From Planococcus salinus (GTDB taxonomy: Bacteria > Bacillota > Bacilli > Bacillales_A > Planococcaceae): a stretch of DNA of 64,000 nucleotides. Location: positions 1 through 64,000 of the forward strand of contig NZ_RIAX01000004.1 of assembly GCF_003719725.1 (NCBI RefSeq), read 5' to 3'. Under the pieces are notes generated by a model. The model did no database searches. It was not told the DNA's origin and was given only the letters and a program-made list of their open reading frames with translations. A program made the position numbers and the translations under genes. Positions 15,747 through 25,986 of the stretch are shown piece after piece. How positions within the stretch are numbered: the stretch's first letter is position 1; each line of letters starts with the position of its first letter.

Positions 15747-17199
15747 GATGAAGTCCCCCTCCCACGTCTTTATGGACCCATGTATCTTTTCCTCCGCCTC
15801 CCTGCGAAGAGTTGACCACGAGTGACCCTTTTTTCAAAGCCACCCGGGACAGACCACCGGGAAGTACCCTTGTCTTTTCGCCACGCATAACAAATACGCG
15901 CAAATCGACGTGGCAAGGATAAAATTCTTCGCCCTGGTACGCGGGAGCCCTCGATAACTTAATGGTCGGCTGGGCAATGTATTGGTGAGGTGTTTCAAGA
16001 ATTTTTTCACGAAATTTTTCAATCAGCTCTTTTGAGGCATGGGGGCCTACGAGCATATCGTAGCCTCCGGAAGCGCCAACATTTTTTACTACCAGCTCTT
16101 CCAAATGCTCAAGCACCCATTCCCGGTCCTCTTTGTTATCCAGCAAATACGTTTTGACATTGTCGATGATCGGCTCTTCACCCAGGTAATACTGAATCAT
16201 TTTCGGTACGTAGGCGTAGATCGCTTTGTCATCAGCCACTCCATTGCCGATGCCATTCAAAATGGCCACATTTCCTTTGCGGTAAGCCTGCACCAATCCT
16301 GGAACACCTAATGCGGAATCTTCCCTGAAGGCTTCGGGATCCAAAAAGTCATCGTCAATCCGCCGGTAAATGATATCTACCCGTTTTAATCCACGGATCG
16401 ATTTCATATAGACGATATTCTTCTTGACCACCAGATCCCTTCCTTCTACAAGCTGCAGCCCCATTTGCTGTGCCAAAAATACATGATCGTAATACGCTGA
16501 ATTGTACATGCCCGGAGTCAGCAGCACCGCAAATGGTTTGTCATTTCCTGTGGCGGGGGCATGGTCCAAAATAGCTTCATGCAAGTGGACCATCTGCTGT
16601 TCCAGTGTGTGAACGGAATATTTCGCGAAAAATTCCGGATACACTTGCCTCATGACATACCGATTCTGATAAACGTAGGACATACCGGAAGGATTACGCA
16701 GATTATCTTCAAGTACATGGTATTTCCCTTGCTCGTCCCGAATCAAATCGATTCCGGCCAAAAAGATATGGTTCTTCAGCGGAATATCAATGCCTTGGAC
16801 TTGCTTGGCGTAGTAATAAGGGTTTTCTTCGATCAAATGCCTTGGAATGATTCCATCTTCAAGAATTTTCTGCTCATGATATACATCTTCCAAAAACCGA
16901 TTAAGGGCTTCTGCCCGTTGAACCATCCCTTTTTCTATTGTTGCCCACTCCTCCGGAGAAATGATGATGGGCACAAAATCGAAAGGCATTGTACGTTCCG
17001 TCCCTACGTTATTATTGTAAACAGTGAAAGTAATCCCTTGTCTCAAAAAGGATAATTGAGCCGTTTCGTGTTTCTCTTTCAATTCCTCCTCCGAAAACTG
17101 GTTCAGAATCTCAAAGAACTTCCGATAATGCTTTTTCGGCTTTAGCTTGTCCGTGAACATTTCATCAAAAAATTGGTCGGTCGAGTAAGATTTAAACAT
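15739..17199 (-). CDS. Circularly permuted ATP-grasp type 2 protein
   Basis: A 486-residue circularly permuted ATP-grasp enzyme (DUF404/DUF407 type), with LEDNLRNPSGMSYVYQNR near residues 163-180, LTPGMYNSAYYDH, and the C-terminal VVKNVGASGGYDMLVG, CHVDLRVFVMRG and GGLSRVAL motifs that form nucleotide- and metal-binding loops. Such enzymes are predicted ligases that join amino acids or peptides, encoded with alpha-E and transglutaminase domains; no product is established. A purine-rich GGGGGAAAG site precedes the ATG. It is the first gene of a two-gene operon and overlaps the fused partner by 8 nt. Confidence 0.93.
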   Translation of the reverse strand: MFKSYSTDQFFDEMFTDKLKPKKHYRKFFEILNQFSEEELKEKHETAQLSFLRQGITFTVYNNNVGTERTMPFDFVPIIISPEEWATIEKGMVQRAEALNRFLEDVYHEQKILEDGIIPRHLIEENPYYYAKQVQGIDIPLKNHIFLAGIDLIRDEQGKYHVLEDNLRNPSGMSYVYQNRYVMRQVYPEFFAKYSVHTLEQQMVHLHEAILDHAPATGNDKPFAVLLTPGMYNSAYYDHVFLAQQMGLQLVEGRDLVVKKNIVYMKSIRGLKRVDIIYRRIDDDFLDPEAFREDSALGVPGLVQAYRKGNVAILNGIGNGVADDKAIYAYVPKMIQYYLGEEPIIDNVKTYLLDNKEDREWVLEHLEELVVKNVGASGGYDMLVGPHASKELIEKFREKILETPHQYIAQPTIKLSRAPAYQGEEFYPCHVDLRVFVMRGEKTRVLPGGLSRVALKKGSLVVNSSQGGGGKDTWVHKDVGGGLHHA

Positions 17200-17256
17200 C
17201 GGCTTTCCCCCTTTTTAATAGATTACTAAAAATTCTGAAATAATTATAGAGAGAAA

Positions 17257-17295
17257 AAAAGCTATCCCTCTTTTTTTATAGGAGCGATAGCTTTT
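17257..17295 (-). terminator. Rho-independent terminator
   Basis: The stem AAAAGCTATC/GATAGCTTTT with a 19-nt loop is followed by a T run on the minus strand, after the 169-residue gene. Confidence 0.8.
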
Positions 17296-17318
17296 CTATT
17301 GGTTATGTTATCCATCAT

Positions 17319-17828
17319 TCACTTGTCAAAAGTGGAATCTTTTTTCGAGCCGTCTTCGTCCAGGTCTTTCTTGAGAGATTCGGTGTATGGAGTGCTTCCG
17401 CCATAAACTCCACCACTCGGTGCAGTATTGGACGAGGAACCGGTTTTCGAAGGTTCACTGCCGGAAGATGTATTTTCTGAAGAGCCTGTGGTCTTCTTAT
17501 CAGATGAATCCCCAACTTCTTTTTGCAGAACCTGATTTGCCTTATCAAGCGTATCTTTCTCTTTATCCATCATTTTCTGCTGGCTGTCGATGACTTCTTT
17601 GACCGCTTCAACAGCCTTGCTGACACCAGGCTTTATCCGATCTACCATACCGCCTGACTGCTCATTTAAACGCTCCAGGCTTTTTTTCATATTCTCTTTC
17701 ACGTTACTGGTTTGTTGTGTGCCAGTACCGTTTGAATCCACTTTCTTTTGTGCCATTGCAGAGCCGATTGCAGCACCAATTCCCAGTAATACCAACTTGC
17801 CCATGAGTCCACCTGATTTTCGTGCCAT
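17319..17828 (-). CDS. Low-complexity protein with N-terminal glycine-rich helix (YtxH-like)
   Basis: A 169-residue protein: a glycine-rich hydrophobic N terminus (GLMGKLVLLGIGAAIGSAMA, residues 7-26) resembling YtxH-type stress proteins, a charged helical middle (residues 45-105), and a Ser/Gly/Thr-rich C-terminal third. Probably membrane-attached with a flexible tail. No family is recognised with certainty. A run of G (AAAGGGGGAA) serves as ribosome binding site. A SigB-like promoter lies upstream, which fits a general stress protein. Confidence 0.72.
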   Translation of the reverse strand: MARKSGGLMGKLVLLGIGAAIGSAMAQKKVDSNGTGTQQTSNVKENMKKSLERLNEQSGGMVDRIKPGVSKAVEAVKEVIDSQQKMMDKEKDTLDKANQVLQKEVGDSSDKKTTGSSENTSSGSEPSKTGSSSNTAPSGGVYGGSTPYTESLKKDLDEDGSKKDSTFDK

Positions 17829-17868
17829 GTAAATTCCCCCTTTGATTTTAGATACACTACGACTTTTG

Positions 17869-17895
17869 TATCCCCTTTTCCTTGTATTTTCAAAC
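17869..17895 (-). promoter_or_regulatory. Candidate SigB promoter
   Basis: On the minus strand GTTTGA, a 15-nt spacer and GGGATA lie 41 nt before the YtxH-like start. The -10 deviates at one position from GGGwAw. Confidence 0.45.
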
Positions 17896-18003
17896 CTAAG
17901 AAAATGAAAAATGCAAATAATTTTGAAAATAAATGGGATGCCGGCTTATAGTAAGATAATTTTCTTGGCCATCCTGCTATGTCAATTTGGCGAACGCCAG
18001 CTA

Positions 18004-18909
18004 TCAAAAAATTTTTCCATCCTGTAACATGGCTTCTTCGAATGCTTTCACCACTTCCGGGTCATATTGTATGCCAGCAAGGCTTTTAATTTCATTCATG
18101 GCGTAATTCGCAGAATACGCTTTTCGGTATGCGCGGTCTTCTGTCATCGCATCAAACGTATCACAGACGCCAATTATTTTCGCCTCCAGCAATATCTCGT
18201 CCCCTGTTAATCCCAAAGGGTAGCCCCTGCCGTCTATCCGCTCATGATGCTGTTCCACGATGTCGGCCAGATCTGCATAAGCCGTTTTTCGAATCATGTC
18301 AGCGCCATCTCCAGGATGCTTTTTCACCATTGTAAATTCTTCGTCTGTCAGTTTGCCAGGTTTTTTTAATACTTTTTCCGGTATATTGATTTTTCCGATG
18401 TCATGAAGAATGGATGCAAGAAACAAGTTTTCTATTCTGCCTTTTCTTAATTTCATCTTCGTGGCTGTCTTTAGTGCATATTGAGATACCCGGGCACTGT
18501 GCTTGAAGGTGTAACGGTCCTTCTTTTCCACCGCTTCCCCCACCTTGCGCAACTCGTTGATTTCCTCACTGAGGTAATGAAATGTTGGAGCGGTGGAAAC
18601 AGCCAACAGAACAACGTCTGTCTTGGCAGTAAAATGGAAGGTCTCTTGCAAATTCTTTGCCGAAAACACATCATCCTGCGCAAGCCCCACTTTTTCCCCG
18701 TTCAATTCCAGCTCAATTTCTCCCTGCAATATGTAGTAATATTCTTGGACACTGGCATCTTCGCTTGGAAAAAGAGCAAATAGATTCCCTTTCGGAATCG
18801 TCTGCTTCATGATTTCGATGCCATCCCCTCTTCCAAGGAGACTCAGAGATGTTAACCCGTTATTCACTTTTTCCAGACAACCATTTTTTAATATGTCCAA
18901 GCCTTTCAT
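18004..18909 (-). CDS. Cupin sensor fused to HD-GYP phosphodiesterase domain
   Basis: A 301-residue protein: an N-terminal cupin-like domain (residues 20-105, YYYILQGEIELELNGE) followed by an HD-GYP domain (from about 128) with HDIGK (His169/Asp170) and HHERIDGRGYP (221-231). HD-GYP domains hydrolyse cyclic di-nucleotides or related second messengers. All recognisable metal ligands are present, so activity is plausible. The cupin probably senses a small ligand. AAGGA lies 9 nt before the ATG at 18909. A perfect 35-nt palindrome sits immediately upstream and may be its operator. Confidence 0.87.
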   Translation of the reverse strand: MKGLDILKNGCLEKVNNGLTSLSLLGRGDGIEIMKQTIPKGNLFALFPSEDASVQEYYYILQGEIELELNGEKVGLAQDDVFSAKNLQETFHFTAKTDVVLLAVSTAPTFHYLSEEINELRKVGEAVEKKDRYTFKHSARVSQYALKTATKMKLRKGRIENLFLASILHDIGKINIPEKVLKKPGKLTDEEFTMVKKHPGDGADMIRKTAYADLADIVEQHHERIDGRGYPLGLTGDEILLEAKIIGVCDTFDAMTEDRAYRKAYSANYAMNEIKSLAGIQYDPEVVKAFEEAMLQDGKIF

Positions 18910-18931
18910 TTTCACACATCCTTTTAAATAC

Positions 18932-18966
18932 ATTATGAGAGTATAGAAGTTCTATACTCTCATAAT
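18932..18966. repeat. Perfect 17-bp inverted repeat, candidate operator
   Basis: ATTATGAGAGTATAGAA, one spacer base, then its exact reverse complement. It begins 23 nt before the HD-GYP start codon and contains TATACT, usable as a -10. A repressor site over the core promoter, or a strong mRNA 5' hairpin, are the two readings. Confidence 0.65.
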
Positions 18967-18996
18967 AGTCCATCTATCCTTTTGTGGCCATTCAGT

Positions 18997-19428
18997 TTAC
19001 CAACCAATCACACGAATAGGGTCGATCAACGCTTCCACATCCCCAAACTGGCCAGGTGTTAAATAAATTTCAGTCTCTACACCAGCTTTGGAAGCTTTGG
19101 AAATTTCTTTCACTGTCATTTTTTCCGCTTTGACTCTCAGATCAGCGATTAACTTATCTCTTTTCTGCTGGTATTTTACTTGCAGCCTCTCCTGTTTGGC
19201 TGAGTTTTTTTCCAGTGTTGACTTGTTCTTGTAATGCGCATAGAACCTGTCAGCTTTACTTTCATTTTTTTCAATTTCAAAGTCGATTTTGTTATTGGTT
19301 TTTTCGATACCGCTCAGAGCTTTTTCAACTTCTTGATTTGTTTCAGCCCCTGCTGCAAACCCTGGAGCTCCTGCTGATAAAATAAGTGCCAGCGAAACGC
19401 CGAAAGCCATTACCCCTTTTTTGAACAT
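18997..19428 (-). CDS. Secreted helical protein of unknown function
   Basis: A 143-residue protein with a classical signal peptide (MFKKGVMAFGVSLALILSAGAPGFAAGA, cleavage near residue 26), then a lysine- and glutamate-rich coiled-coil region (residues 33-105) and a short C-terminal segment (TEIYLTPGQFGDVEALIDPIRVIGW). No family recognised. AGGAGG precedes the ATG. It is probably exported to the cell surface or medium, and is a single gene between gltD and the HD-GYP gene. Confidence 0.75.
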   Translation of the reverse strand: MFKKGVMAFGVSLALILSAGAPGFAAGAETNQEVEKALSGIEKTNNKIDFEIEKNESKADRFYAHYKNKSTLEKNSAKQERLQVKYQQKRDKLIADLRVKAEKMTVKEISKASKAGVETEIYLTPGQFGDVEALIDPIRVIGW

Positions 19429-19603
19429 AAACTTTCCTCCTGTTTATTCATTGTCAGCAGGAAGCCAATATACATATCTTATTACACTTCATCCTCCCGG
19501 TACACAGTTAAAATAGGATATTATGACTACCCGCTGTTATTAGTATATATGAACTAACATAAATAAACAACAAAGATCGAAATATTCAATATATTTACTT
19601 TTT

Positions 19604-19640
19604 CAAAAAAAGACCAGGAGTATTGCATCCCGGTCCTTTT
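19604..19640 (-). terminator. Probable terminator of the gltBD operon
   Basis: An imperfect stem (GACCaGG/CCcGGTC) flanked by A and T runs lies just after the gltD stop codon on the minus strand. Confidence 0.55.
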
Positions 19641-19647
19641 CAGTCAT

Positions 19648-21135
19648 TTATGGCAACATTGTGGTTCCCATTAAAAATCGATCGCATTCTCTGGCAGCCT
19701 GGCGCCCTTCATTGATCGCCCATACAATCAGACTTTGTCCGCGGCGCACGTCGCCTGCTGCGAACACACCTTCAATATTGGTGGCATGTTCACCATACTC
19801 CGCTTTTACCCTCGAATTTTCATCCGTTTCTACAGCCAGCTTTTGAATCAATCCTTGGTCAGGACCGCTGAAGCCGATTGCCAACAGCACCAGATCCGCT
19901 TTCCAGACTTTTTCAGTGCCTGGGATCTCTTCGCGAATGCGGTTGCCGTTTTCATCGATTTTCAGTTTAACGTTAACCGTGTGGACTTCTTTCACGTTTC
20001 CTTTTTCATCGCCCACAAACTTTTTCGTCATCACAGCATAAGCTCTTGGATCATCGCCAAAATTGGCAGCGGCTTCTTTGTGGCCGTATTCTACCCGGTG
20101 GACGCGTGGATACTGAGGCCATGGGTTGCCTTTCTCGTCACGGAGGGCTCCTTTTTGATCGTAAACATCAAATTGGACAAGACTCTTGCAATTATGGCGG
20201 ACTGACGTTGCCAAACAGTCCGTCCCCGTGTCGCCTCCGCCGATGACAATAACGTCTTTTCCTTCTGCTGAAATATAATTGCCGTCTTCCAGGTTGGAAT
20301 CCAACAAGCTCTTGGTAGTGGAGTGAAGAAAGTCCATTGCATAATGGATGCCTTTCAAATCACGGCCTTCCACATCGATATTACGATGAACAGTGGCTCC
20401 TGCACACATCACTACTGCATCAAAATCGGCACGTAAAGTTGAAACAGGGTAATCTTTCCCCACTTCGGTATTTGTCACGAATGTGATGCCTTCCTGTTCC
20501 AGAATGTTGACGCGGCGCTTCACCACGTCATAAGACAGTTTCATCTCCGGAATGCCGTAGGTCAGCAGTCCACCGACGCGGTCACTGCGTTCAAAAACCG
20601 TCACAGAATGGCCCGCTTTGTTTAGCTGGGCAGCAGCAGCCAAGCCGGCAGGACCAGAACCGATGACAGCCACTTTTTTGCCTGTCCGTGTTTTCGGCGG
20701 TTCCGGTACTACCCATCCTTCTGCAAAGCCTCTTTCGATAATCGAGCGTTCCACCGTCCGGATGGCTACAGGCGGTTCATTGATGCCCAGTACGCAAGCA
20801 CCTTCACAAGGCGCAGGACATGCGATGCCTGTAAATTCCGGAAAATTGTTCATCAGGTGTTCTCTTCTTAATGCTTCTTTCCACTGCCCTCTGTAAACGA
20901 GGTCATTCCATTCAGGGATCAGATGGTAAACCGGGCAACCTGTGGTCGTCCCGGCCAGTTCCATTCCCGACTGGCAGGTTGGCACGCCGCAATCCATGCA
21001 GCGCGCTCCCTGTTTTCTTACTTCTTCATCCGACAGCGGAATCGTATAGTCTTTCCAGTCATTCGTCCGCTCTGCAGGATTTCGCTCTTTGAGTGTCTGT
21101 CTGTCATATTCCATGAATCCAGTTGCTTTTCCCAT
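19648..21135 (-). CDS. gltD: Glutamate synthase small (beta) subunit
   Basis: A 495-residue FAD/NADPH-dependent subunit. The N-terminal cysteine-rich region ([13 protein letters not shown] and [12 protein letters not shown]) binds iron-sulfur clusters, then an FAD-binding [10 protein letters not shown] and an NADPH-binding GGGDTGTD. It feeds electrons from NADPH to the large subunit for glutamate formation from glutamine and 2-oxoglutarate. The chosen ATG (21135) lies 5 nt after AGGAGGG and gives the usual [12 protein letters not shown] start; a GTG at 21153 lies upstream of that site. It follows gltB by 27 nt. Confidence 0.97.
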   Translation of the reverse strand: MGKATGFMEYDRQTLKERNPAERTNDWKDYTIPLSDEEVRKQGARCMDCGVPTCQSGMELAGTTTGCPVYHLIPEWNDLVYRGQWKEALRREHLMNNFPEFTGIACPAPCEGACVLGINEPPVAIRTVERSIIERGFAEGWVVPEPPKTRTGKKVAVIGSGPAGLAAAAQLNKAGHSVTVFERSDRVGGLLTYGIPEMKLSYDVVKRRVNILEQEGITFVTNTEVGKDYPVSTLRADFDAVVMCAGATVHRNIDVEGRDLKGIHYAMDFLHSTTKSLLDSNLEDGNYISAEGKDVIVIGGGDTGTDCLATSVRHNCKSLVQFDVYDQKGALRDEKGNPWPQYPRVHRVEYGHKEAAANFGDDPRAYAVMTKKFVGDEKGNVKEVHTVNVKLKIDENGNRIREEIPGTEKVWKADLVLLAIGFSGPDQGLIQKLAVETDENSRVKAEYGEHATNIEGVFAAGDVRRGQSLIVWAINEGRQAARECDRFLMGTTMLP

Positions 21136-21162
21136 CATTTCCCTCCTGTTCACGGCTTTGCT

Positions 21163-24100
21163 TTATTTTCCTGCACCAGCCATTTTACTTTCTTCAAATG
21201 CCGCCATCTCAGCTTCGAATTTCTCCATTCCGCTTGCCTGCAGCTTGTTGATCCGTTCGTTGATCTTCAAATAGGATTTCGGAATGACGCGCACGAATTT
21301 CGCGGAGAAAATTTCCCAATGGTCCAAGATACGCTGGCCATTTTTACTTCCTGTGTAATGAACATGTTTTTCGATCATTTGTTTCAATTCTTCGATTTCT
21401 GCCGGCTCCGCCAATGGCTGCAGATGCACAAGTTCGGTGTTGCATTGCTCGCCGAATGTGTCATCTTCATCCAGTACATAAGCGACTCCTCCCGACATAC
21501 CGGCTGCGAAGTTTTTGCCTGTTTTTCCAAGAATGGCTACACGGCCGCCTGTCATATACTCACAACCATGATCGCCGACACCTTCGACGACAATATTAGC
21601 TCCACTGTTCCGAACGGCAAAACGCTCGCCGGCCAATCCGTAGATGTAAGCTTCTCCAGCTGAGGCTCCGTAAAATGCCACGTTGCCGATAATTATATTT
21701 TTCTCAGGTATGAACGTTGAATCATTTGCCGGATACGTGATGATTTTCCCGCCCGACAGGCCTTTTCCAAGAAAGTCGTTGGAATCCCCAATTAATCGCA
21801 AGGTCATTCCCTTTGGAATGAATGCCCCAAAACTTTGACCCGCAGAGCCCTGGAAATTCAATTTGATGGTATCTTCCGGCAACCCTTCCGCACCGTAACG
21901 CTTAGAAACCGCGCTTCCAATGATGGTTCCTGTCGCACGGTGAATGTTTCGGATGGCAGTCATGACTTCCACCGGCTCACCCGTTTCAATCGCATTTCTA
22001 CAACGCGGCAGCAACTCCTGATAATCGAGTGTTTGCTTCAATCCATGGTCTTGTTTAATGGTTGCATAGCGGCCCACTTTTTCAGGAAGGTCCGGCTGGT
22101 AAAGAAGCGCAGATAAATCGATGCCTCCTGCTTTCCAGTGGTCAATCGCCTTATTAGCTTCAATTACATCTGTACGGCCGATCATTTCATTGATGGTACG
22201 GAAGCCAAGTTCCGCCATCAACTCGCGTGCCTCGCGTGCGATAAAGCGCATGAAGTTCGCGACGTGCTCCGGATCTCCCGTGTACTTCTTCCGCAATTCC
22301 GGATTTTGCGTGGCAATTCCCACCGGGCATGTATCCAAATGGCAGACACGCATCATGACACATCCCAGAACGACTAACGGAGCTGTTGAGAAGCCATATT
22401 CTTCTGCGCCCAATAAGGCAGCCGTTACGACATCCCGGCCGGTCATCATTTTCCCGTCCGTTTCCACAACGATACGATCACGTAATCCGTTCAACAAGAG
22501 TGTTTGATGTGTTTCTGCAAGACCGATTTCCCAAGGCAGGCCTGTATGCTTCAAGCTTGTTTTCGGTGCTGCACCGGTTCCTCCATCGTAGCCGCTGATC
22601 AAGACAAGGTCAGCGCGACCTTTCGCAACACCCGCAGCAATTGTGCCGACACCGACAGCCGATACAAGCTTCACGCTGACACGGGCGGAAGGATTGGCAT
22701 TTTTCAAGTTGAAAATCAATTCTGCCAGGTCTTCGATGGAATAGATATCATGATGTGGAGGAGGCGAAATCAGTTCAACGCCTGTTGTCGATCCTCTCAC
22801 TTCAGCAATCCACGGATACACTTTCTTTCCAGGCAAATGGCCGCCTTCTCCGGGTTTCGCCCCTTGGGCCACTTTGATCTGGATTTCATCCGCATTCACC
22901 AAATAATGGCTTGTAACGCCAAATCGGCCGGATGCCACCTGTTTGATGGCACTGCGGCGGTTATCGCCATTTTCATCCGGAGTAAAACGGGATACTTGTT
23001 CGCCGCCTTCTCCCGAGTTGCTGCGGCCTCCAATTTTATTCATCGCAATAGCCAGCGCTTCATGGGCTTCTGAACTGATGGAACCGTAGGACATAGCGCC
23101 TGTTTTGAAACGCGCACATATTTCCTCTACAGATTCCACTTCTTCAATTGGCACAGGCGTCCGTTTCTTGAAAGACATCAAGCCGCGCAAGGATTGCAGG
23201 TTGGCTTTTTCATCCGTCAATAAGCGGGTATACTTCTTAAACGTTTCATAGTCATTTGTGCGGCATGCCTGCTGCAGGGTATGGATTGTCATCGGGTTGT
23301 ATTGATGGCTTTCCCCGTTCTCACGGTATTGGAACTCGTCGCCTGCCTGCAGCGCATTGTTCCCGCCTTCGCGTTCCGGATAACCCTGTTCATGTCTCAT
23401 AAGCACTTCTTTCGCGATAATATCAAGGCCGATTCCGCCCAGTCTCGAGGAAGTCCGAGTGAAATATTTATCGATGACATCCATGTGAATGCCGACCGCT
23501 TCAAAGATTTGTGCTCCGCGGTAACTTTGGATAGTGGAAATCCCCATTTTAGAAAGGACTTTGATGATTCCGTCCGTAACCGCATTTACATATTTTTGTT
23601 CCGCTTGCTCAAAGTTTTCGTCAGTAATCTCTTTTGTGTCGACCAGTTCTTTGATTGAACGGAACGCCAGGTAGGGGTTAATCCCTTCCGCTCCATAGCC
23701 AAGCAACGCGGCGAAGTGGTGTACTTCACGCGGTTCACCCGATTCGAGAAGAAGGCTCACCCGTGTGCGTGTTTCTTTTCGGATCAAGTGGTGATGTAAC
23801 CCCGAAACTGCCAATAGCGCTGGAATTGCAGCATATTCTTTATTGACTCCGCGATCAGACAGAATCAGCAGCGTGGCACCGTCTTCAAAAGCTTTGTCGG
23901 CTTTTTCAAACAATTCCTCCAACGCCTGTTCCATTGCCCCTTCTCCTTCCGCTGCGCGGAATAAAATCGGCAAAGTGACCGCCTTGAATTCTTTGATGTC
24001 CTGCTGACGCAGTTTTTCGAGCTCCCGATCGGTTAAAATTGGCGTCTCTAAGCGAATATGGCGGCTGCTTTCGGGACGCGGGTCCACCAGGTTTCCTTCC

Positions 24101-25749
24101 GCACCGATGGTTGTCCGTACCGCTGTGATAATTTGTTCACGGATTGCATCGATAGGTGGATTTGTGACTTGTGCGAACAACTGCTTGAAATAATTGTAGA
24201 GCAGTTGAGGTTTTTTCGACAAAACCGCCAATGGTGAATCGTACCCCATCGAACCGACCGGATCTTTGCCGTCTGTAGCAAGAGGTTTGATGATTTTCTG
24301 CACTTCTTCCGTCGTGTAACCGAAAGCTTTTTGCTGCTCGAGCACCCCTTCTGTATAAAGATTGTTTTTAAAATCTTTCGGTTCTGGCAAGTCTTCCAGA
24401 TCCAGCATGTTATTTTGAACCCAATCTTTATACGGAAGCTCTGCTGCAATTTGCAGTTTGATTTCTTCGTCCGGAATGATCTTTCCTTCTTCCAGGTCCA
24501 CCAACAGCATTTTCCCTGGGTGCAGGCGTTCTTTGTAAACAATATCATCTGCGAAGATATCGAGCGCTCCTACTTCTGAACCCATGACAATCATGCCGCT
24601 TTTTGTCACGTAATAACGTGCCGGACGCAATCCATTGCGGTCCAGGCATGCGGCAATCTGCTTGCCGTCTGTAAAGACCAATGCAGCGGGCCCATCCCAT
24701 GGTTCCATCAATGTGCTGTGGTACTCATAAAAATCCCGTTTCTCTTGTTTGATGGTCGGATCGTTGACCCATGGTTCAGGCACCATCATCATGGCTGTAT
24801 GCGCAAGAGAACGTCCAGATAAATGCAAAAATTCAAAGCAGTTATCGAACATGGAAGAGTCACTGCCTGTTTCATCGATGACAGGCAAAACCTTCTTCAG
24901 ATCTTCTTCGTTGAAATATGGCGAAGTACACAATGACTGACGTGCGCGCATCCAGTTGACATTTCCGCGCAGTGTATTGAACTCTCCATTGTGGATTGAA
25001 TAGCGGTTTGGATGCGACCGCTGCCAGCTTGGGAATGTATTCGTACTGAAGCGTGAATGAACAAGCGCCAAAGCTGATTTAAATTCAGGGTGGTTCAAGT
25101 CAATATAAAAAGAATCGAGTTGTTCCGGTATCAGCATCCCTTTGTAAACGATTGTGCTCGAAGACAGACTGCTGAAATAGACGTCCTTGTAGGAAGGATC
25201 GCCCGCCATCTCCTGTTCAATCCGTTTACGGATAATGTATAGCCGACGTTCCAGGTCCATACGGTCCTTAATGGTTTCTGCTGCACCGATGAATACCTGT
25301 CGGATGACCGGTTTTGTTTTCGCCGCGACTTTCCCGACAAATGAATCATTCATAGGAACTGGACGCCAGCCGAGGCTTTCCTGTCCTTCTTCCTGAATAA
25401 TACGCTCGATCGCATTTTTTGCCTTCATGCGCAAATCGTAATCCTGTGGCATAAAAATCATGCCGATTCCGTATTTTCCTTCTTCGGGAAGGAAAATATC
25501 TTCTTTTTCGCATTGTTTCAAGAAAAACCGATGCGGAATTTGCGTCAGGATACCCGCGCCATCCCCGGTACTTGTATCAGAAGACTGCCCCCCACGATGT
25601 TCCAGGTTGCACAGGATATTGATTGCATTTTGAACAATTGCATGCGATTTTTCGCCGTTAATGTTTGCAATCATTCCAATGCCGCATGCCTCATGCTCCT
25701 GATCCGGATGATACAGCCCCTGTTGAATTGGATATTCTTTCTTTTCCAT
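21163..25749 (-). CDS. gltB: Glutamate synthase large (alpha) subunit
   Basis: A 1528-residue enzyme. A 21-residue propeptide precedes Cys22 (EACGIGMIA), the nucleophile of the class II amidotransferase domain. The central and FMN-binding synthase domains follow, with the 3Fe-4S cysteines in [18 protein letters not shown] and the C-terminal beta-helix ([19 protein letters not shown]). It transfers the glutamine amide to 2-oxoglutarate. GAAGGAGG is spaced 7 nt from the ATG at 25749. It forms an operon with gltD; no gltC regulator is adjacent. Upstream are an 8-bp inverted repeat, a TATACT -10 and a perfect cre, suggesting carbon-dependent control. Confidence 0.97.
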   Translation of the reverse strand: MEKKEYPIQQGLYHPDQEHEACGIGMIANINGEKSHAIVQNAINILCNLEHRGGQSSDTSTGDGAGILTQIPHRFFLKQCEKEDIFLPEEGKYGIGMIFMPQDYDLRMKAKNAIERIIQEEGQESLGWRPVPMNDSFVGKVAAKTKPVIRQVFIGAAETIKDRMDLERRLYIIRKRIEQEMAGDPSYKDVYFSSLSSSTIVYKGMLIPEQLDSFYIDLNHPEFKSALALVHSRFSTNTFPSWQRSHPNRYSIHNGEFNTLRGNVNWMRARQSLCTSPYFNEEDLKKVLPVIDETGSDSSMFDNCFEFLHLSGRSLAHTAMMMVPEPWVNDPTIKQEKRDFYEYHSTLMEPWDGPAALVFTDGKQIAACLDRNGLRPARYYVTKSGMIVMGSEVGALDIFADDIVYKERLHPGKMLLVDLEEGKIIPDEEIKLQIAAELPYKDWVQNNMLDLEDLPEPKDFKNNLYTEGVLEQQKAFGYTTEEVQKIIKPLATDGKDPVGSMGYDSPLAVLSKKPQLLYNYFKQLFAQVTNPPIDAIREQIITAVRTTIGAEGNLVDPRPESSRHIRLETPILTDRELEKLRQQDIKEFKAVTLPILFRAAEGEGAMEQALEELFEKADKAFEDGATLLILSDRGVNKEYAAIPALLAVSGLHHHLIRKETRTRVSLLLESGEPREVHHFAALLGYGAEGINPYLAFRSIKELVDTKEITDENFEQAEQKYVNAVTDGIIKVLSKMGISTIQSYRGAQIFEAVGIHMDVIDKYFTRTSSRLGGIGLDIIAKEVLMRHEQGYPEREGGNNALQAGDEFQYRENGESHQYNPMTIHTLQQACRTNDYETFKKYTRLLTDEKANLQSLRGLMSFKKRTPVPIEEVESVEEICARFKTGAMSYGSISSEAHEALAIAMNKIGGRSNSGEGGEQVSRFTPDENGDNRRSAIKQVASGRFGVTSHYLVNADEIQIKVAQGAKPGEGGHLPGKKVYPWIAEVRGSTTGVELISPPPHHDIYSIEDLAELIFNLKNANPSARVSVKLVSAVGVGTIAAGVAKGRADLVLISGYDGGTGAAPKTSLKHTGLPWEIGLAETHQTLLLNGLRDRIVVETDGKMMTGRDVVTAALLGAEEYGFSTAPLVVLGCVMMRVCHLDTCPVGIATQNPELRKKYTGDPEHVANFMRFIAREARELMAELGFRTINEMIGRTDVIEANKAIDHWKAGGIDLSALLYQPDLPEKVGRYATIKQDHGLKQTLDYQELLPRCRNAIETGEPVEVMTAIRNIHRATGTIIGSAVSKRYGAEGLPEDTIKLNFQGSAGQSFGAFIPKGMTLRLIGDSNDFLGKGLSGGKIITYPANDSTFIPEKNIIIGNVAFYGASAGEAYIYGLAGERFAVRNSGANIVVEGVGDHGCEYMTGGRVAILGKTGKNFAAGMSGGVAYVLDEDDTFGEQCNTELVHLQPLAEPAEIEELKQMIEKHVHYTGSKNGQRILDHWEIFSAKFVRVIPKSYLKINERINKLQASGMEKFEAEMAAFEESKMAGAGK

Positions 25750-25765
25750 CGAATCGCCTCCTTCG

Positions 25766-25799
25766 TTATGGTAGAGTACCATAATGTTGGAATAGTATA
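25766..25799 (-). promoter_or_regulatory. gltB -10 region with adjacent inverted repeat
   Basis: The minus strand has TATACT (25794-25799) as the likely -10 with a poor -35. Directly downstream is a perfect inverted repeat TTATGGTA-N3-TACCATAA (25766-25784), positioned near +3 to +21: a repressor operator or 5' mRNA hairpin. The binding protein is not known to me. Confidence 0.5.
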
Positions 25800-25855
25800 T
25801 CATAAAAAACTGAATAAATATAAGATTGTAATTAATAAAAATCGCTAAAAAATGT

Positions 25856-25869
25856 TGAAAACGCTTACA
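25856..25869 (-). promoter_or_regulatory. cre-like CcpA site upstream of gltB promoter
   Basis: The minus strand reads TGTAAGCGTTTTCA, a full match to TGNAANCGNWNNCW. Centred about 75 bp upstream of the predicted transcription start, it is placed for activation rather than roadblock. Confidence 0.6.
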
Positions 25870-25943
25870 GTGCGTAGGTCTTAAGTGGTCTGATATTTGC
25901 TTAAAAATCCTTTTGTAAAGCGAATTTTTTAATATTCTCCTAT

Positions 25944-25970
25944 AAAAAAATCCCGCCTGTCCGGCGGGAA
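25944..25970 (-). terminator. recQ terminator
   Basis: The stem TCCCGCC/GGCGGGA with a 5-nt loop is followed by seven T on the minus strand, 17 nt past the recQ stop. Confidence 0.88.
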
Positions 25971-25986
25971 AATTTGTTCACAAAAT

